This document shows positions 50,679-62,100 of a stretch of 64,000 nucleotides of DNA, piece by piece. The first letter of the stretch is position 1, and each line of letters starts with the position of its first letter. The position numbers and the translations under genes were made by a program. Below the pieces are notes generated by a model. The model saw nothing but the letters and a program-made list of their open reading frames with translations, was not told the DNA's origin and did not search any database. The DNA comes from UBA5429 sp942493315 (GTDB lineage: Bacteria; Bacteroidota; Bacteroidia; Bacteroidales; WCHB1-69). Where the stretch lies: NCBI GenBank assembly GCA_942493315.1, contig OW818690.1, positions 2,294,001-2,358,000 of the forward strand. The letters are read 5' to 3'.

Positions 50679-52241
50679 TTATTGATTGATTGTAATATCT
50701 TGATAATTAAATACGGCTTTTAAGCCTAACGATGCTTTTAAATATTGACGAACATTAAATACCACTTCACGATTATCGGTGTTTAAATTCACTTTAAAAA
50801 TCAGTTTTCCACAATTTTTTATTCTTTCCAACCGATCATCTGTGATAAAGTACATTTGAACAGGAGAGGGAACTGGTGTGCCTGAAAATGAACCAAAAAG
50901 TATATTGGTACTTTTAAAAAGGGAATCGATGATTGTGTTATTTGTTGTATCCACAAAATAGATTTGTGCTCCAACATTAAGAGGTAAAGTGCTTTCGAAA
51001 TAAGTTCTAAGTGCTAATGTATCAATAAATTGAAAATCACCTGTTGGAATTTTTTCAATAATTTCTGTTAAATTAAAAGGAATTGTATCTCTATAATACA
51101 TATTTGAGATTTTGATATCGACAGGAACTTCTGCTTTTAATTTTACACTAATTTCTGAATTTTCATCAATTCTGATCACACCGGCATCAAAACCATCCGG
51201 ATTTAAAACGGCATTGCCGCTAATTTTTAATTTTTTATAGTCAGTATTTAAAGTTATACTTGAAAATCCATTAACAATTTGGTCTGAAAAATGAGTTGGA
51301 GAAACAGGTAAATTGATATTAACCGGAGATGATGAAATGATAGAAGCATACATGTTTTCCCCGGTAAATGCTGCAGTATCTAAATCAACTCTACCTTTAA
51401 CCATAAAGGAGTTGAGGGCAGAAATTGTCAATTTGGGGTGATAAACGGTAATATCACCACCATATTGTTCAGAAGAGATGTCGAAATCAAAACTTTCATT
51501 AAAAGGAATCTGATAAGAGTTTAATTTAGCATATAAACTTTTAAAGGTGATTTCAGAAATTTGAATAGAAACATTTAACAAGTACTGAGATGCAGTGGGA
51601 GGAGTGCCATTATTGGTAATTCTGGATTCAATACTAAATGTAGCAGAATTATTGGCGTCAGGTATAAATGTATAGTTAGACAAATCAATGGTTCTGCTTA
51701 ATTCACCGGGTGTAAAAGTCAGTGTAAAGTTAGTTCCAGAGGATGTTTTAATATTGGGTGTACTGATTGTACATAAAAAATCTTGCGTAATATTATCTGA
51801 TATTGTAATTTGAAGTGACCCTGATTTTAAAGATGCACTATAAATTTCCAACATATCATTTTCAAAATTGATAGGAGCTGAATTTTGTTCTACAGAAATG
51901 GAGTTTGGAATATGATTTGGATTCAAATTAAAACTACCATTAAAATTTTGTCCTCCGATAGTTAAAAAATCGGATGCTTTGATGATTTTTTCTTTTTCAA
52001 AAGTGTAGAATAGAGTTAAAGAACCATCTGATTCAACTCTAACAAATTCGGAACTATCCATTTTAAGGAGCAGATCATCAATAGAATATTGAGCATTGAT
52101 AACAGGAACTCCCCAGGAAGAAGTGCCTTCAATACCATTCAGATTATTAAAATTGAAAACTTCATCAAACTTAGTACAACTCCAAAAGCTGCATAAAGCG
52201 AAAAGTAAACCAAATACTATTACTAATCTTGACTTTTTCAT
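50679..52241 (-). CDS. Large lipoprotein of unknown family
   Basis: 520 aa. MKKSRLVIVFGLLFALCSFWSC is a lipoprotein signal peptide with Cys22. The rest is beta-rich and repetitive in character, without a motif I can name; the start of the mature part (TKFDEVFNFNNLNGIEGTSSWGVPVINAQYSIDDLL) is like that of other Bacteroidota outer-membrane lipoproteins found beside DUF5723 genes. It starts 11 bp after the 1260-aa gene and ends 7 bp before DUF5723, so the three probably work together at the outer membrane. Confidence 0.75.
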   Translation of the reverse strand: MKKSRLVIVFGLLFALCSFWSCTKFDEVFNFNNLNGIEGTSSWGVPVINAQYSIDDLLLKMDSSEFVRVESDGSLTLFYTFEKEKIIKASDFLTIGGQNFNGSFNLNPNHIPNSISVEQNSAPINFENDMLEIYSASLKSGSLQITISDNITQDFLCTISTPNIKTSSGTNFTLTFTPGELSRTIDLSNYTFIPDANNSATFSIESRITNNGTPPTASQYLLNVSIQISEITFKSLYAKLNSYQIPFNESFDFDISSEQYGGDITVYHPKLTISALNSFMVKGRVDLDTAAFTGENMYASIISSSPVNINLPVSPTHFSDQIVNGFSSITLNTDYKKLKISGNAVLNPDGFDAGVIRIDENSEISVKLKAEVPVDIKISNMYYRDTIPFNLTEIIEKIPTGDFQFIDTLALRTYFESTLPLNVGAQIYFVDTTNNTIIDSLFKSTNILFGSFSGTPVPSPVQMYFITDDRLERIKNCGKLIFKVNLNTDNREVVFNVRQYLKASLGLKAVFNYQDITINQ

Positions 52242-52252
52242 AAAAGTTCAAT

Positions 52253-55200
52253 TTATCTTATTAACGTAATATTTCCTTTTTTGAGTATATACTCTTTATT
52301 GTTACATTTTCCTTCCAAATAATAATCATAAACACCCGGAGTGCATTTTTCGCCTTTATAAATACCGTCCCAGCCCACATTTACATTGGAAGTTTCAAAA
52401 AGTAATTCTCCCAAGCGGTTGTATATGCGAAATGTAAAATTCTCAAGAATTTCGCTTCTAACATACAAAACATCATTGGTTTCATCCCCGTTTGGTGTAA
52501 AAGCGTTCGGTATAAATACATAAGGCTCGTCACAAATTCTCTCGGTAACATAAACAGTTACAGTATCTTTTTTGTAACACAAAAAGCTATCGGTAACTTT
52601 TACGGTATAGGTAGTTGTTACTTCAGGACGTGAATAAGTTGAAGATTGATCGGGATGGGTAATATGAATAGATGGTGTCCACGAATAGTGATATTCGTTA
52701 TCGGTTAATATTGTTGATTCCAAAAGGGTAGAATCACCTAAAAATATATATGGTTTAACACACCAGGCATTAAAAGCACCCTGAAATGTTCCCATCTGAA
52801 TGGTTACCGGAATCGAAATTATTTTTTGACAACCATAGGAATTGGTAACCGTAACAAAAAATGTAGTGTTTATAGGAGGATTCACGGTAGGACTGGAACT
52901 ATTTTCACCTGCAATAATATATTCTGTAGGAGCCCATATAAAGGTACAATTGGCAGGATTAACCTGTAATTGAATTTGTTCAGGATTGTTGAAACAAATA
53001 ACCACAGACTCAGGAGCCGTTACCTGAATAGGAGAAACAACAACCATTGTGTTTTGATATACGACACAATCATCATAAAATGCTTTTAAATAGAGAGTTG
53101 TAGTGGTTTGTGTCGGAGTATAATCTAAGTTTGGACTGTTGATATCACTATTGATCGTATTTGAAAAAGTTGGAGAAGTGGACCAAATATATTGAGCAGT
53201 TACATTGGAAGTCACCGTTGGTGTAATATGAGCTGTTTCCCCTTCACACACTATATATGAAGCATCTAAAGCAATGTCTATATCTACAATGGAAACATCC
53301 TGTGTGATCGTATCACTGCAAACACTATTTGAAACCAATAATGTATAAGTAGTTGATGTTGTTACATTTGCTATTGGATTAGATATATTAGGATTATTGA
53401 GACCTGTAGTTGGAGTCCAGTGGTAGGTAACCTGATCTTGAGGAGCCGGTAATATTCCGATTTGAACAGATTCTCCGGAGCAAATCAAAACAGAGGGAAT
53501 TGAATAGGAAGCATTAGCAAGTACAGTAATTGTTTTTGTTAAGGTATCAGAAAAGTTGCAACTACTCAAATCGTGTACAATTAAAGTGATATTGTATAAT
53601 CCGGCTTGAGAATAAGTGTGAGTAGGAATGAAATCTGTTGAAGTTGTGCCATCTCCGAAATCCCAGAAAAAGGAGGTGCTAGAACCAATCACTAATGATT
53701 GATTGTTAAAAGTCACATCAGCGGGAGCACATACTGTATTGGGCATGTTGAATTCAGAAACTACAGCAGGTAAATTAAAATCTATTTTAAAAACAGCCAG
53801 ATTGCAATTTGAACTATTATTATTTTCTGAGTAAGCTCCCGGAGTTGTAGGAAAATTATCAGAACCTCCGCATCCGGCACATACAGCTTGATAGATTCTC
53901 CCTTGTCTGTCAAATCGACTGGTTCCACCATCCACATGTTCCCCACTATTGGTGTTATTTTGGCCAAAAAAGGAGCCAAAAAGGAGGGCGGAAGCATCAT
54001 CAGTAATACACATCAGGTAATAATCCTTATTGTCAGTAGTGTTTTGAAAAGCATCTGCAGTGGTGGGTAATCCTGTTGTTCCAAGAGTATTATAATTGCC
54101 AATCGGGCCTCCCCAGCCTGACAGATAAACTCTGTTACATACATCAACTAAAAGAGCAGTAGGAGAGATGTCGGATCCCTGAGATAAATTGCCAAATTCT
54201 GTCGACCAAACAATAGAAGTTAAATCGGGTGAAAATTTGGTAATAAATTGACCGGCTCCATAATGCCAGTTCGCATTTTGTACAAATGTGTTGGAAGGGG
54301 CACCGGTTTGACCCACAATATGGGGATGATTTAATTTGTCGGTTTTTACTAAATAGGATTGGTCATAAGAACTACTACCAAAATAGGTAAATCCTAATAG
54401 TGAAGTTCCATTTTCATTAAGATGTGCCACATATCCATCCGCAATTCCTCCAGCATAATTAGGTTGAACACCTGAAGATATGTTGGTTAGATTTTGAGCT
54501 GTTGTACCACCTGTAATATAAACAGAGTTATTTTCTCCCAAAGATAAACTATAACCTGCAACAGCTGAAGTTCCCGATCCTCTAAAATAGGTACTCCAGA
54601 CCAGATTGGATAAATTATGATTCAACTTACAAACAATGGCAGCCTGAGAACCTCCGAAAGATGTTTGGTATGCATTTGAAGTTGTTGGAAAATTGATAGA
54701 ATTGGTAGAAGAGGTGATGTAAACATTGCTGTTTTCATCAAGAATGATCTCTCCTCTTGCTTCATCAGCATAATTGTGGACTAAAACGGGATTTAGATTA
54801 AATCCATCATTATTAGTTCCTCCCAAAAAAGTGGAACCTAACAATTGTGAACCGTTTTGATTTAATTTTAAAATAAAAATATCGGTTCCAAGCGGAAATT
54901 GTTTATAATTTACATCACAATTGATTCCCCCATTAAAAGTATTATCGTAAGCATTACTCGAAGTAGGAAAATTGGGGGATCCGGTTGTCCCAAACATATA
55001 AAGTTCATTATTTTCATTAACAACCATGCTATGAGGAAAATCTGAATTTAGTCCACCTACGTAGGTAGCAAAAATTAAATTTGTTCCTGTTGAGTTAAAT
55101 TTGGAGATTGAGATATCTGTATCACCTCCGGCATAAGTTGTTTGAAATGCACCTAAAGTAACTGGATAACCAATGCTCATTGAGATACCACCACCATACA

Positions 55201-56035
55201 TATTTCCATTAAGGTCATAAGTAGCTGTAAAACCCCAATTATCTGCAGTAGAAGCTGAATAAGTGGAAAAAATAAGTGTTGGATCAATAATAAGAGGAAG
55301 ATCAGGATTATAATCACCCAATTCAAACACCAGAATATTTTTTTTCAATTTATATTGACAAGTGATCTCCTTTTTATTACCTGATTCATCTATCTGATAT
55401 GCAAAAGGTTTCAATTCCTTAAATTCACCGATATCTGATTTTATAATCAATATATCATTTTTGATAGATAGCTTTAAATCAGCCAAATACTCCAGTTCAA
55501 TTTGATTAGGATCACCTCCCGGTTGTACTATGAACTCGTATTTAAGTAATCCTTTATCTTCATAATATTTTAGATCAACTTTTTTATACAGTTCTTTATA
55601 TAAAATGGATTGAAAAACAGGTACATTGGAAGCCCATTTCGAGGGATCATTACCGATAAAATAGTTGTGATAATAATTGTGCTTTTCTTGTCCACCAATT
55701 TTTACATTCTGTGAGCAGTTGTTAAATCTAATCTGATATGCAAAAGATGTAAAACTATTATCTTCACTCCCTGATTTGGAGATTTGACCCATTTTGTGGT
55801 TATATACTTTTTGATAATAGTTAGGTTCAAGAACCACATTCGTTATTCTATCTTTTTCAAAGAAAAGAGTACTGTTTTGATAAGAAAGTTTGAATAAAAT
55901 GGGGGATTCCCATTGGTTTTTATTTTCAATAAAAGCAATACTTTTGACTAATTCAGGATGGACATCTTGAGCAACAATAGTTTTTATTATGGATAAAAAT
56001 AGAAGTAATACGATGTTTTTCCTTACATAAGTCAT
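52253..56035 (-). CDS. T9SS type B secreted protein (PKD domain, gliding-type C-terminus)
   Basis: 1260 aa with signal peptide (KNIVLLLFLSIIKTIVAQ). An N-terminal domain (IENKNQWESPILFKLSYQNSTLFFEK) of the DUF7948 type is followed by propeller-like repeats with GGxxxD-Y-FTxT and NNEL/NSVYITGxT motifs (about residues 260-740), then a PKD domain (FFWDFGDGTTSTDFIPTHTYSQAG) and further Ig-like domains. The C-terminal tail PNAFTPNGDETNDVLYVRS...YNRLGELLFETSNVNVGWDG is the type IX type B sorting domain. Secreted and surface-attached by T9SS; binding target unknown. Confidence 0.92.
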   Translation of the reverse strand: MTYVRKNIVLLLFLSIIKTIVAQDVHPELVKSIAFIENKNQWESPILFKLSYQNSTLFFEKDRITNVVLEPNYYQKVYNHKMGQISKSGSEDNSFTSFAYQIRFNNCSQNVKIGGQEKHNYYHNYFIGNDPSKWASNVPVFQSILYKELYKKVDLKYYEDKGLLKYEFIVQPGGDPNQIELEYLADLKLSIKNDILIIKSDIGEFKELKPFAYQIDESGNKKEITCQYKLKKNILVFELGDYNPDLPLIIDPTLIFSTYSASTADNWGFTATYDLNGNMYGGGISMSIGYPVTLGAFQTTYAGGDTDISISKFNSTGTNLIFATYVGGLNSDFPHSMVVNENNELYMFGTTGSPNFPTSSNAYDNTFNGGINCDVNYKQFPLGTDIFILKLNQNGSQLLGSTFLGGTNNDGFNLNPVLVHNYADEARGEIILDENSNVYITSSTNSINFPTTSNAYQTSFGGSQAAIVCKLNHNLSNLVWSTYFRGSGTSAVAGYSLSLGENNSVYITGGTTAQNLTNISSGVQPNYAGGIADGYVAHLNENGTSLLGFTYFGSSSYDQSYLVKTDKLNHPHIVGQTGAPSNTFVQNANWHYGAGQFITKFSPDLTSIVWSTEFGNLSQGSDISPTALLVDVCNRVYLSGWGGPIGNYNTLGTTGLPTTADAFQNTTDNKDYYLMCITDDASALLFGSFFGQNNTNSGEHVDGGTSRFDRQGRIYQAVCAGCGGSDNFPTTPGAYSENNNSSNCNLAVFKIDFNLPAVVSEFNMPNTVCAPADVTFNNQSLVIGSSTSFFWDFGDGTTSTDFIPTHTYSQAGLYNITLIVHDLSSCNFSDTLTKTITVLANASYSIPSVLICSGESVQIGILPAPQDQVTYHWTPTTGLNNPNISNPIANVTTSTTYTLLVSNSVCSDTITQDVSIVDIDIALDASYIVCEGETAHITPTVTSNVTAQYIWSTSPTFSNTINSDINSPNLDYTPTQTTTTLYLKAFYDDCVVYQNTMVVVSPIQVTAPESVVICFNNPEQIQLQVNPANCTFIWAPTEYIIAGENSSSPTVNPPINTTFFVTVTNSYGCQKIISIPVTIQMGTFQGAFNAWCVKPYIFLGDSTLLESTILTDNEYHYSWTPSIHITHPDQSSTYSRPEVTTTYTVKVTDSFLCYKKDTVTVYVTERICDEPYVFIPNAFTPNGDETNDVLYVRSEILENFTFRIYNRLGELLFETSNVNVGWDGIYKGEKCTPGVYDYYLEGKCNNKEYILKKGNITLIR

Positions 56036-56046
56036 GTTTTTGTGTT

Positions 56047-58152
56047 TTATTGAACGATAAGTTTCCCTCCTGCTTTACCGGTTTTTGTGATCAAATTGAT
56101 ATAGTAGAATCCTTTAGCAAAATCACTCACTTTTATATTTTGAGAAAAAGTTCCCCCTTCATGGTTGAACTGATTTTGGTAAACAACTTTACCGGTTATA
56201 TCTGTGATCAAACATCTGATTTGTTCAGGTTGATCGGTATAAAAAGAGAGGGTTGTGTAATCGGTTGCTGGATTTGGGAAATAGGTTAACTCTTTCAAGT
56301 TGGATTGATCTTCTATTCCTATAATAGCGTAATATTCTAGGGTAAAACCATCCGATTGTTTAAAGTTATCAGAAACAAAAGTTACTTTAATTTTAGCAAA
56401 AGGAGCATTATTTACAATGTTATAGTTTGGAAGATTATATAAATCAAATCTTTTGTAAAATACAGGTGTATTGGATGTTGCATCATAGATATCCACAAAA
56501 TCACCTAATCCTAAGTTAAACTTAGGAAAAACATAAGCAAAACCGGTAACAAATGTTGGTTTGATATTCCATGAACAAGAATGAGATGGTTTATAATCAA
56601 CGCCTTCAGCACTTCCATCGGATATAAATGCATGAACCTGATAATTTAAATTTGTTGTTGCTGAGCAATCAGAAATTTGTTGATTAGTAAAATAACTCAT
56701 CAAAAAACCCTGGTAAGTATGGGTCGGTTTATTAGCATCTGTAGTGGTAAAGGTGATCAATACGCTATCAGCATTTACAATAATGTTATTGGTTGGAAGG
56801 GTAGTTCCAGTAAAGGTACCGGCAATGCCACTGGCAGTAGTTGGACCATTATATATGGTTACATAATCAACATCAGGATAGACACTTAAACGATCAAATT
56901 TAAAATTATAGGTGGAAGCACCCGGAACGGCAATCATCCAGCTACAATCAGGATTAACTTGATAAGGTTTATTAGTAGAACCATCAGTAACATATCCGTT
57001 TGAAGCAGTTTGTCTTTTTAAATTTGCACAAAGATTAGGATAATTGGATGCAGGGTATAATTTTTTAACTACTTTAACATATTGATTGAAAGTGATTTGA
57101 TCGTGGATAAAATAGCCATCACTAGAGCCACCCCAACCCCAGTTAAAGTGAAAATAGTTATCATCTCTATATCCATCTGAAACAAAAGCGTGACCACCAC
57201 CGGTTGATTGACCACTATATAATAACGGTCTAAGGGAATCTAACTCAATTTTTAACATGGTGACATAAATATCAGGATCATCTACAAACTCTTCAGGGCC
57301 TGTCACTCTATTATCTGAACTATATCCAAAATGTTCAACCATTTTTTGAACAGCTTCCTCAGTGTAGGCACCTGATCCATCGGGACTATACCCCATTTGG
57401 CAAGCAACACCTACATGATATATAATCTTAGCGATTTCATTATTATAGCTTGTTGGTTCATTAGACATAGCATCCCAGTAATAGGTATGTTGATTAAAAT
57501 GAACAGTTTGTCTTGGATAAGGAGTTGGAATATAAGAAGCACCACCGGCTCCCACTTGTGGATGACGATAATAGTTCATGATTTGAGCACAAGCTAATGC
57601 TACACAACCATTTGGAACGCGAAAATCGTAATAGGCACCTGAATTAATATCCCAGGGACAGTAAGTATTATAAAACTTATTTTGATTCCAGGTAGTTGTG
57701 AGTAATGGCCCAACAACTACAGCTTTAGATTCATTAGGAATAAAATTTTCCTGAGTATAATGAGCCCAATCCAATTGATTTTTTACAGGAGGAGTAGTTC
57801 TATTTTTTTCATGTTCGATAATTTGAGATTTATAACCTTCAAGCCAAAATCCAAGGGCAGGGTTCATTACAAAAGGTTTGTCAAAAGAGAAAGCTAAGAT
57901 TGGATTTGCAATTTTTGAAGCAGAAACAATGACAAATCCGTTACTATTGATGTCAAAAATATAAAAAACGGGTTCATTATTGTTTGAAAATGTTTGATTT
58001 AAATTAATTCTAAAATCATTTTCAGATTTATAATCACTTTTTTCAAGTATGAAATTTTTAGCCACTTGTAAGGCTATTTGTTCCGGAACAGAACTTAAAA
58101 GTAAAAATTGAAAACTTACTAAGCAAAGGGTTAAGAGAAAAACTTTTTTCAT
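56047..58152 (-). CDS. C10 family cysteine protease with CUB domains and T9SS type A tail
   Basis: 701 aa with signal peptide (MKKVFLLTLCLVSFQFLLLSS) and an inhibitory Spi-like propeptide (DFRINLNQTFSN...FVIVSASKIANPILAFS). The streptopain (C10) core shows the catalytic Cys in NGCVALACAQIMNYYRHP and His in GGGHAFVSDGYRDDNYFHFNWGWGG. Two CUB-like domains follow (CSWMIAVPGASTYNFKFDRLSV, CSWNIKPTFVTGFAYVFPKFNL). The end YFPNPATDYTTLSFYTDQ...GKAGGKLIVQ is a T9SS type A sorting domain. First gene of the 58152-46547 run. Confidence 0.95.
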   Translation of the reverse strand: MKKVFLLTLCLVSFQFLLLSSVPEQIALQVAKNFILEKSDYKSENDFRINLNQTFSNNNEPVFYIFDINSNGFVIVSASKIANPILAFSFDKPFVMNPALGFWLEGYKSQIIEHEKNRTTPPVKNQLDWAHYTQENFIPNESKAVVVGPLLTTTWNQNKFYNTYCPWDINSGAYYDFRVPNGCVALACAQIMNYYRHPQVGAGGASYIPTPYPRQTVHFNQHTYYWDAMSNEPTSYNNEIAKIIYHVGVACQMGYSPDGSGAYTEEAVQKMVEHFGYSSDNRVTGPEEFVDDPDIYVTMLKIELDSLRPLLYSGQSTGGGHAFVSDGYRDDNYFHFNWGWGGSSDGYFIHDQITFNQYVKVVKKLYPASNYPNLCANLKRQTASNGYVTDGSTNKPYQVNPDCSWMIAVPGASTYNFKFDRLSVYPDVDYVTIYNGPTTASGIAGTFTGTTLPTNNIIVNADSVLITFTTTDANKPTHTYQGFLMSYFTNQQISDCSATTNLNYQVHAFISDGSAEGVDYKPSHSCSWNIKPTFVTGFAYVFPKFNLGLGDFVDIYDATSNTPVFYKRFDLYNLPNYNIVNNAPFAKIKVTFVSDNFKQSDGFTLEYYAIIGIEDQSNLKELTYFPNPATDYTTLSFYTDQPEQIRCLITDITGKVVYQNQFNHEGGTFSQNIKVSDFAKGFYYINLITKTGKAGGKLIVQ

Positions 58153-58186
58153 TTTTAATATATTATTCTAATTAATATTTAAGACG

Positions 58187-58194
58187 CAAAGATA
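58187..58194 (-). promoter_or_regulatory. -7 box of the C10 protease run
   Basis: Minus strand TATCTTTG, 34 bp before the ATG at 58152. Confidence 0.6.
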
Positions 58195-58216
58195 TGAAAA
58201 ATATTCTCAATCTTTG

Positions 58217-58224
58217 TATCTTTG
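58217..58224 (+). promoter_or_regulatory. -7 box of recR
   Basis: TATCTTTG, 16 bp before the ATG at 58241. It lies within an alternative longer frame starting at 58214, which favours the shorter start. Confidence 0.6.
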
Positions 58225-58240
58225 CACAAAATTTATTCAA

Positions 58241-58858
58241 ATGCTTATTCAATATTCAAAGATTTTAGAGAATGCTGTTAATGAGATTGCTAAGTTGCCG
58301 GGAATTGGTAAAAGATCAGCATTGAGGTTAGCATTATACTTAACAAAGACGGACAAAAATGATGTAATGTTGCTTACGGAATCGTTAATTAAATTGAAAA
58401 CGGATTTGCAGGTTTGTCATGTTTGCTATAATCTTTCAGATGAAGAAATGTGTGAAATTTGTAAAAATCCTAAAAGAGACCAGAGTTTAATCTGTATTGT
58501 TCAAGATATTAGAGATGTGATTGCGATTGAAAACACCAATCAATATCTGGGAGTTTATCATGTCTTAGGAGGGGTAATTTCGCCCATGGAGGGAGTTGGT
58601 CCAAATCAGATTCGGCTAAAAGAGTTGTTCGATAGGGTAGAAGGGAGCTCCATTCATGAAGTAGTGATGGCTTTACCGGCAACACCGGAAGGGGATACCA
58701 CCAATTTTTACATTTTTAAAAACATCAGAGAAAAAGTACCTGTTATAACTACTTTAGCTAGAGGAGTTGGTATTAATGAAGAGTTGGAGTATGCTGATGA
58801 GGTCACTTTAGGTCGTTCATTACTGACACGAACCGAGTTCGAAAAAGGGTTTAAATAG
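58241..58858 (+). CDS. recR: Recombination mediator RecR
   Basis: 205 aa from the ATG at 58241. The N-terminal helix-hairpin-helix AVNEIAKLPGIGKRSALRLALYL, the zinc finger CHVCYNLSDEEMCEIC, and the Toprim domain CIVQDIRDVIAIENTNQYLGVYHVLGGVISPMEG are in order; the Walker-like EVVMALPATPEGDTT and C-terminal ARGVGINEELEYADEVTLGRSL complete the family. Works with RecO and RecF to load RecA. Divergent from the C10 protease gene. Confidence 0.97.
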   Translation: MLIQYSKILENAVNEIAKLPGIGKRSALRLALYLTKTDKNDVMLLTESLIKLKTDLQVCHVCYNLSDEEMCEICKNPKRDQSLICIVQDIRDVIAIENTNQYLGVYHVLGGVISPMEGVGPNQIRLKELFDRVEGSSIHEVVMALPATPEGDTTNFYIFKNIREKVPVITTLARGVGINEELEYADEVTLGRSLLTRTEFEKGFK

Positions 58859-59097
58859 AACTTAGATTATGAATTTTTAGACCCTTATCAAAAGATATTG
58901 TTTAATGATCAGAAATACAGACACATGAGAGTGTTTTACATGAAGTATTAGTTTTTTTTAACAATATTTATGAATATTTAACAACCTCCAAAGTAACTTT
59001 TTGAGTTTGAATTACTTCTTTGAAGTAATGGATGAAACAAGTCCCCTATTTCATTGAATATGGCATTTTTCTAAAATGATAACAGCTGTTTTTTCTG
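58859..59097. other. Gap before the giant gene
   Basis: About 240 bp of AT-rich sequence with no convincing gene, RNA or clear terminator. Confidence 0.5.
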
Positions 59098-59105
59098 TAA
59101 TTTTG
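59098..59105 (+). promoter_or_regulatory. -7 box of the giant secreted protein
   Basis: TAATTTTG, 50 bp before the first ATG at 59156. Confidence 0.45.
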
Positions 59106-59155
59106 CAGACTTTTTATGAAAATTCAAAATAAATATAAATATTAAAAATAAAAAA

Positions 59156-62100
59156 ATGATGAAAAAGATTTTTGTTTTTGTTTTCCTTTTACTGATAAAT
59201 TTTATAGTAATAGGACAACAACAATTCAGTGGGGGATTAAATACACCTCCTACAACACCGGGTACGATACCGTATTCATGCAATTTTGAAGATCCAAATG
59301 AGAATACTCAATGGGTCGTTTCTAATGACGTTTGTACAAACAAATGGTTCATAGGAGCTCCTTCAAATATTCAATCTCCTTTATCAGGAAATTGTTTATT
59401 TATTTCTAATAATAATGGTACAACCAATGCTTACACTGTAGCTGATGAAGGCGTTGTTACCATTTCAAGACTAATTCAATTTAATGGATCAAATGAATAT
59501 ACATTAAGTTTTGATCTATTTATTGGAGGCGAAAGTATCCACGATTATGTAAAAGTATTTATAGTAGATGTAGATACTAATTATTCCGGATTAAATGGCT
59601 CTACTTATCCTTACTACGCAGTTGCTGCTTTTGGTACCAACCAATATTTAACGAACTATAATGGAACTGCACCCTATTTTAATGGGTACAATGGTTCTGC
59701 AATTGTAGCTGGAAGTTATCCTCAACAAGTTATTATCCCAAATCAAGGACCTGCAGGTACAATAAAAAAGTTGATTATTTTATGGAAAAATGATACTAGT
59801 GGAGGAACAATGCCACCTGCATCTATTGACAATATTTCGATTGTACCTAATAACTGTGCAAGACCTACTCTATTTACAGCATCCAATTTTACACTTTCAT
59901 CTATTGATTTTTCATGGACTGAAAATGGAACAGCTACCTCATGGAACATTCAATACAAATTATCTACAGAAACCAACTGGAATAGTGTTCAGGCTACAAC
60001 AAATCCATACACACTTTCTACTTTAAATTCATCATCCACTTATGATTTCAGAATTCAAGCTGATTGTGGAGCTGAACAAAGCTTATGGACCAATAAAATT
60101 ACAGCTTCAACATCTTGTGGTACTATTACTCAGTTTCCATGGAGTGAAGGTTTTGAAACAGCATGGACTACTACAGCTCTTGCGCCTGGTAATGCAGTTG
60201 GACCCAATTGTTGGCTTAATTTTAGTGGTGGTTATGCTTCTACAACTTATGTTTGGAAAAAAACTACAACAGCAGCTTATATCAGAACAGGTGCTGCTGC
60301 AGCACAACAATCCACAGGTGGGGCCACTTACGCTTCTAATGATTATTTAATCACTCCTGTTGTTACTTTAACAGGAAATGAAAGACTCAGATTTTATGCA
60401 AAAGGGTACTCATCTTATATTGATAACCTTAGAATTGGAATTTATGATATTGCACAAAATGGTCATGATATTAATGCAATAACTGATTCTTCTTTATTTA
60501 CTACCATTTTACCAAATACCATTATTGAATGGACTAATTGGACAGAAATTATTATTCCACTTAATAATTATGTTGGTGATTTTAGACTTGCATTTATCAG
60601 AGATTTGATTGGTGGTTACTATTTAAATATTGATGATATTACTATTGAAACCATTCCTAATTGTCCACAACCGGTATCCTCTTCCATTGTTTTAGGTGTA
60701 AACACTGCTACTATCAACTGGGTGCCAGCTAATCAATCACAAGGATCTTTCTATTTATACTATAAAACAGCTAATGTTTCTAATTATGATTCAGTATTAG
60801 TAAATGCAACTTCATATACATTTCAGAATTTAACTTCAGATTCGACTTATAGTTATTATATTACAGCGGATTGTGGTACAGAATTTTCAGCACCAACTCC
60901 TGTGAAGAAATTTAAAACGTTATGTTCAGTAATTACTACACTTCCTTATAGTGAATCATTTGATACTTATGGGACAGGAACATCCACATTTCCAACATGT
61001 TGGTATAAATTAACCACAAACCCATCCTATCCAAGTATTTCTACTACCAATGCATCTGGTCCGGGATCTCTCTATTCTACAATGGCTTATGCTTATGGAT
61101 ATAGTATTGCGATCTCTCCAAGAATTGATGCTTCAATTCCAATGAATACGATTAAAGCCACATTAAAATTTAGAGCTGCAGCTCTTGATGACACATTATA
61201 TGTTGGGGTTATTACAGATCCTTATGATGTAACTACATTTGAACAAGTGGGATTTATAACTGTTTCAGCCATTACAACATTTCAGGATAAAGAGTTCTAT
61301 TTTACCAATTATACTGGTGCCGGTCAACATATTGCATTCAAAGGTGCATTTTCCGGTAATTCCTCTGCCATTTACATTGATAATTTAGTACTTGATGTGA
61401 TTCCATCTTGTCCAAATCCTACAGGATTAAATGTGTCCTCTTTGATGGATGTTCAAGTAGATTTAGGATGGCTTGAAAACGGAACTGCCACAACCTGGAA
61501 CATCGAGTATGGTCCTAATGGGTTTACACCCGGAACAGGTACATTAATTTCCGGTGTTGGTTCCAATCCATACACTATTACCGGTTTAACACCTCAAACC
61601 GCTTATCAGTTTTATGTACAAGCAGATTGTGGTGCAGGAATGTTAAGTTCATGGTCTAATGCATTCTCTTTTACAACGGCATGTCCTTCAATTGCAACTC
61701 TTCCATGGGTAGATAATTTTGATACTTATGGTACAGGCGAAACTGTTTTCCCTGTTTGTTGGATCAGAAATACTACAGTAACAAATCGTCCTTATATTAA
61801 TACAACCAATTTTACTTCTCCGGGGTCTATGTATTTTTATGCTACAAGCGGCAATTATAACATTGCAGCTACTCCGATGATTAACGCATCTATTCCAATT
61901 AATACTTTACAAGTTAAATTTAAATACAGAAACACTAATTTAACTGATACACTTTTTGTTGGTGTTATGTCAAACCCAATGGATGCATCCACTTTTGTTC
62001 CACTTGGTTTTGCCAGACACACTACAACAGCTACTTGGGTTGATAAAGAGATTTCACTTGCTAGTTATACAGGAACCGGTTACTATATTTCCTTTAAAGT

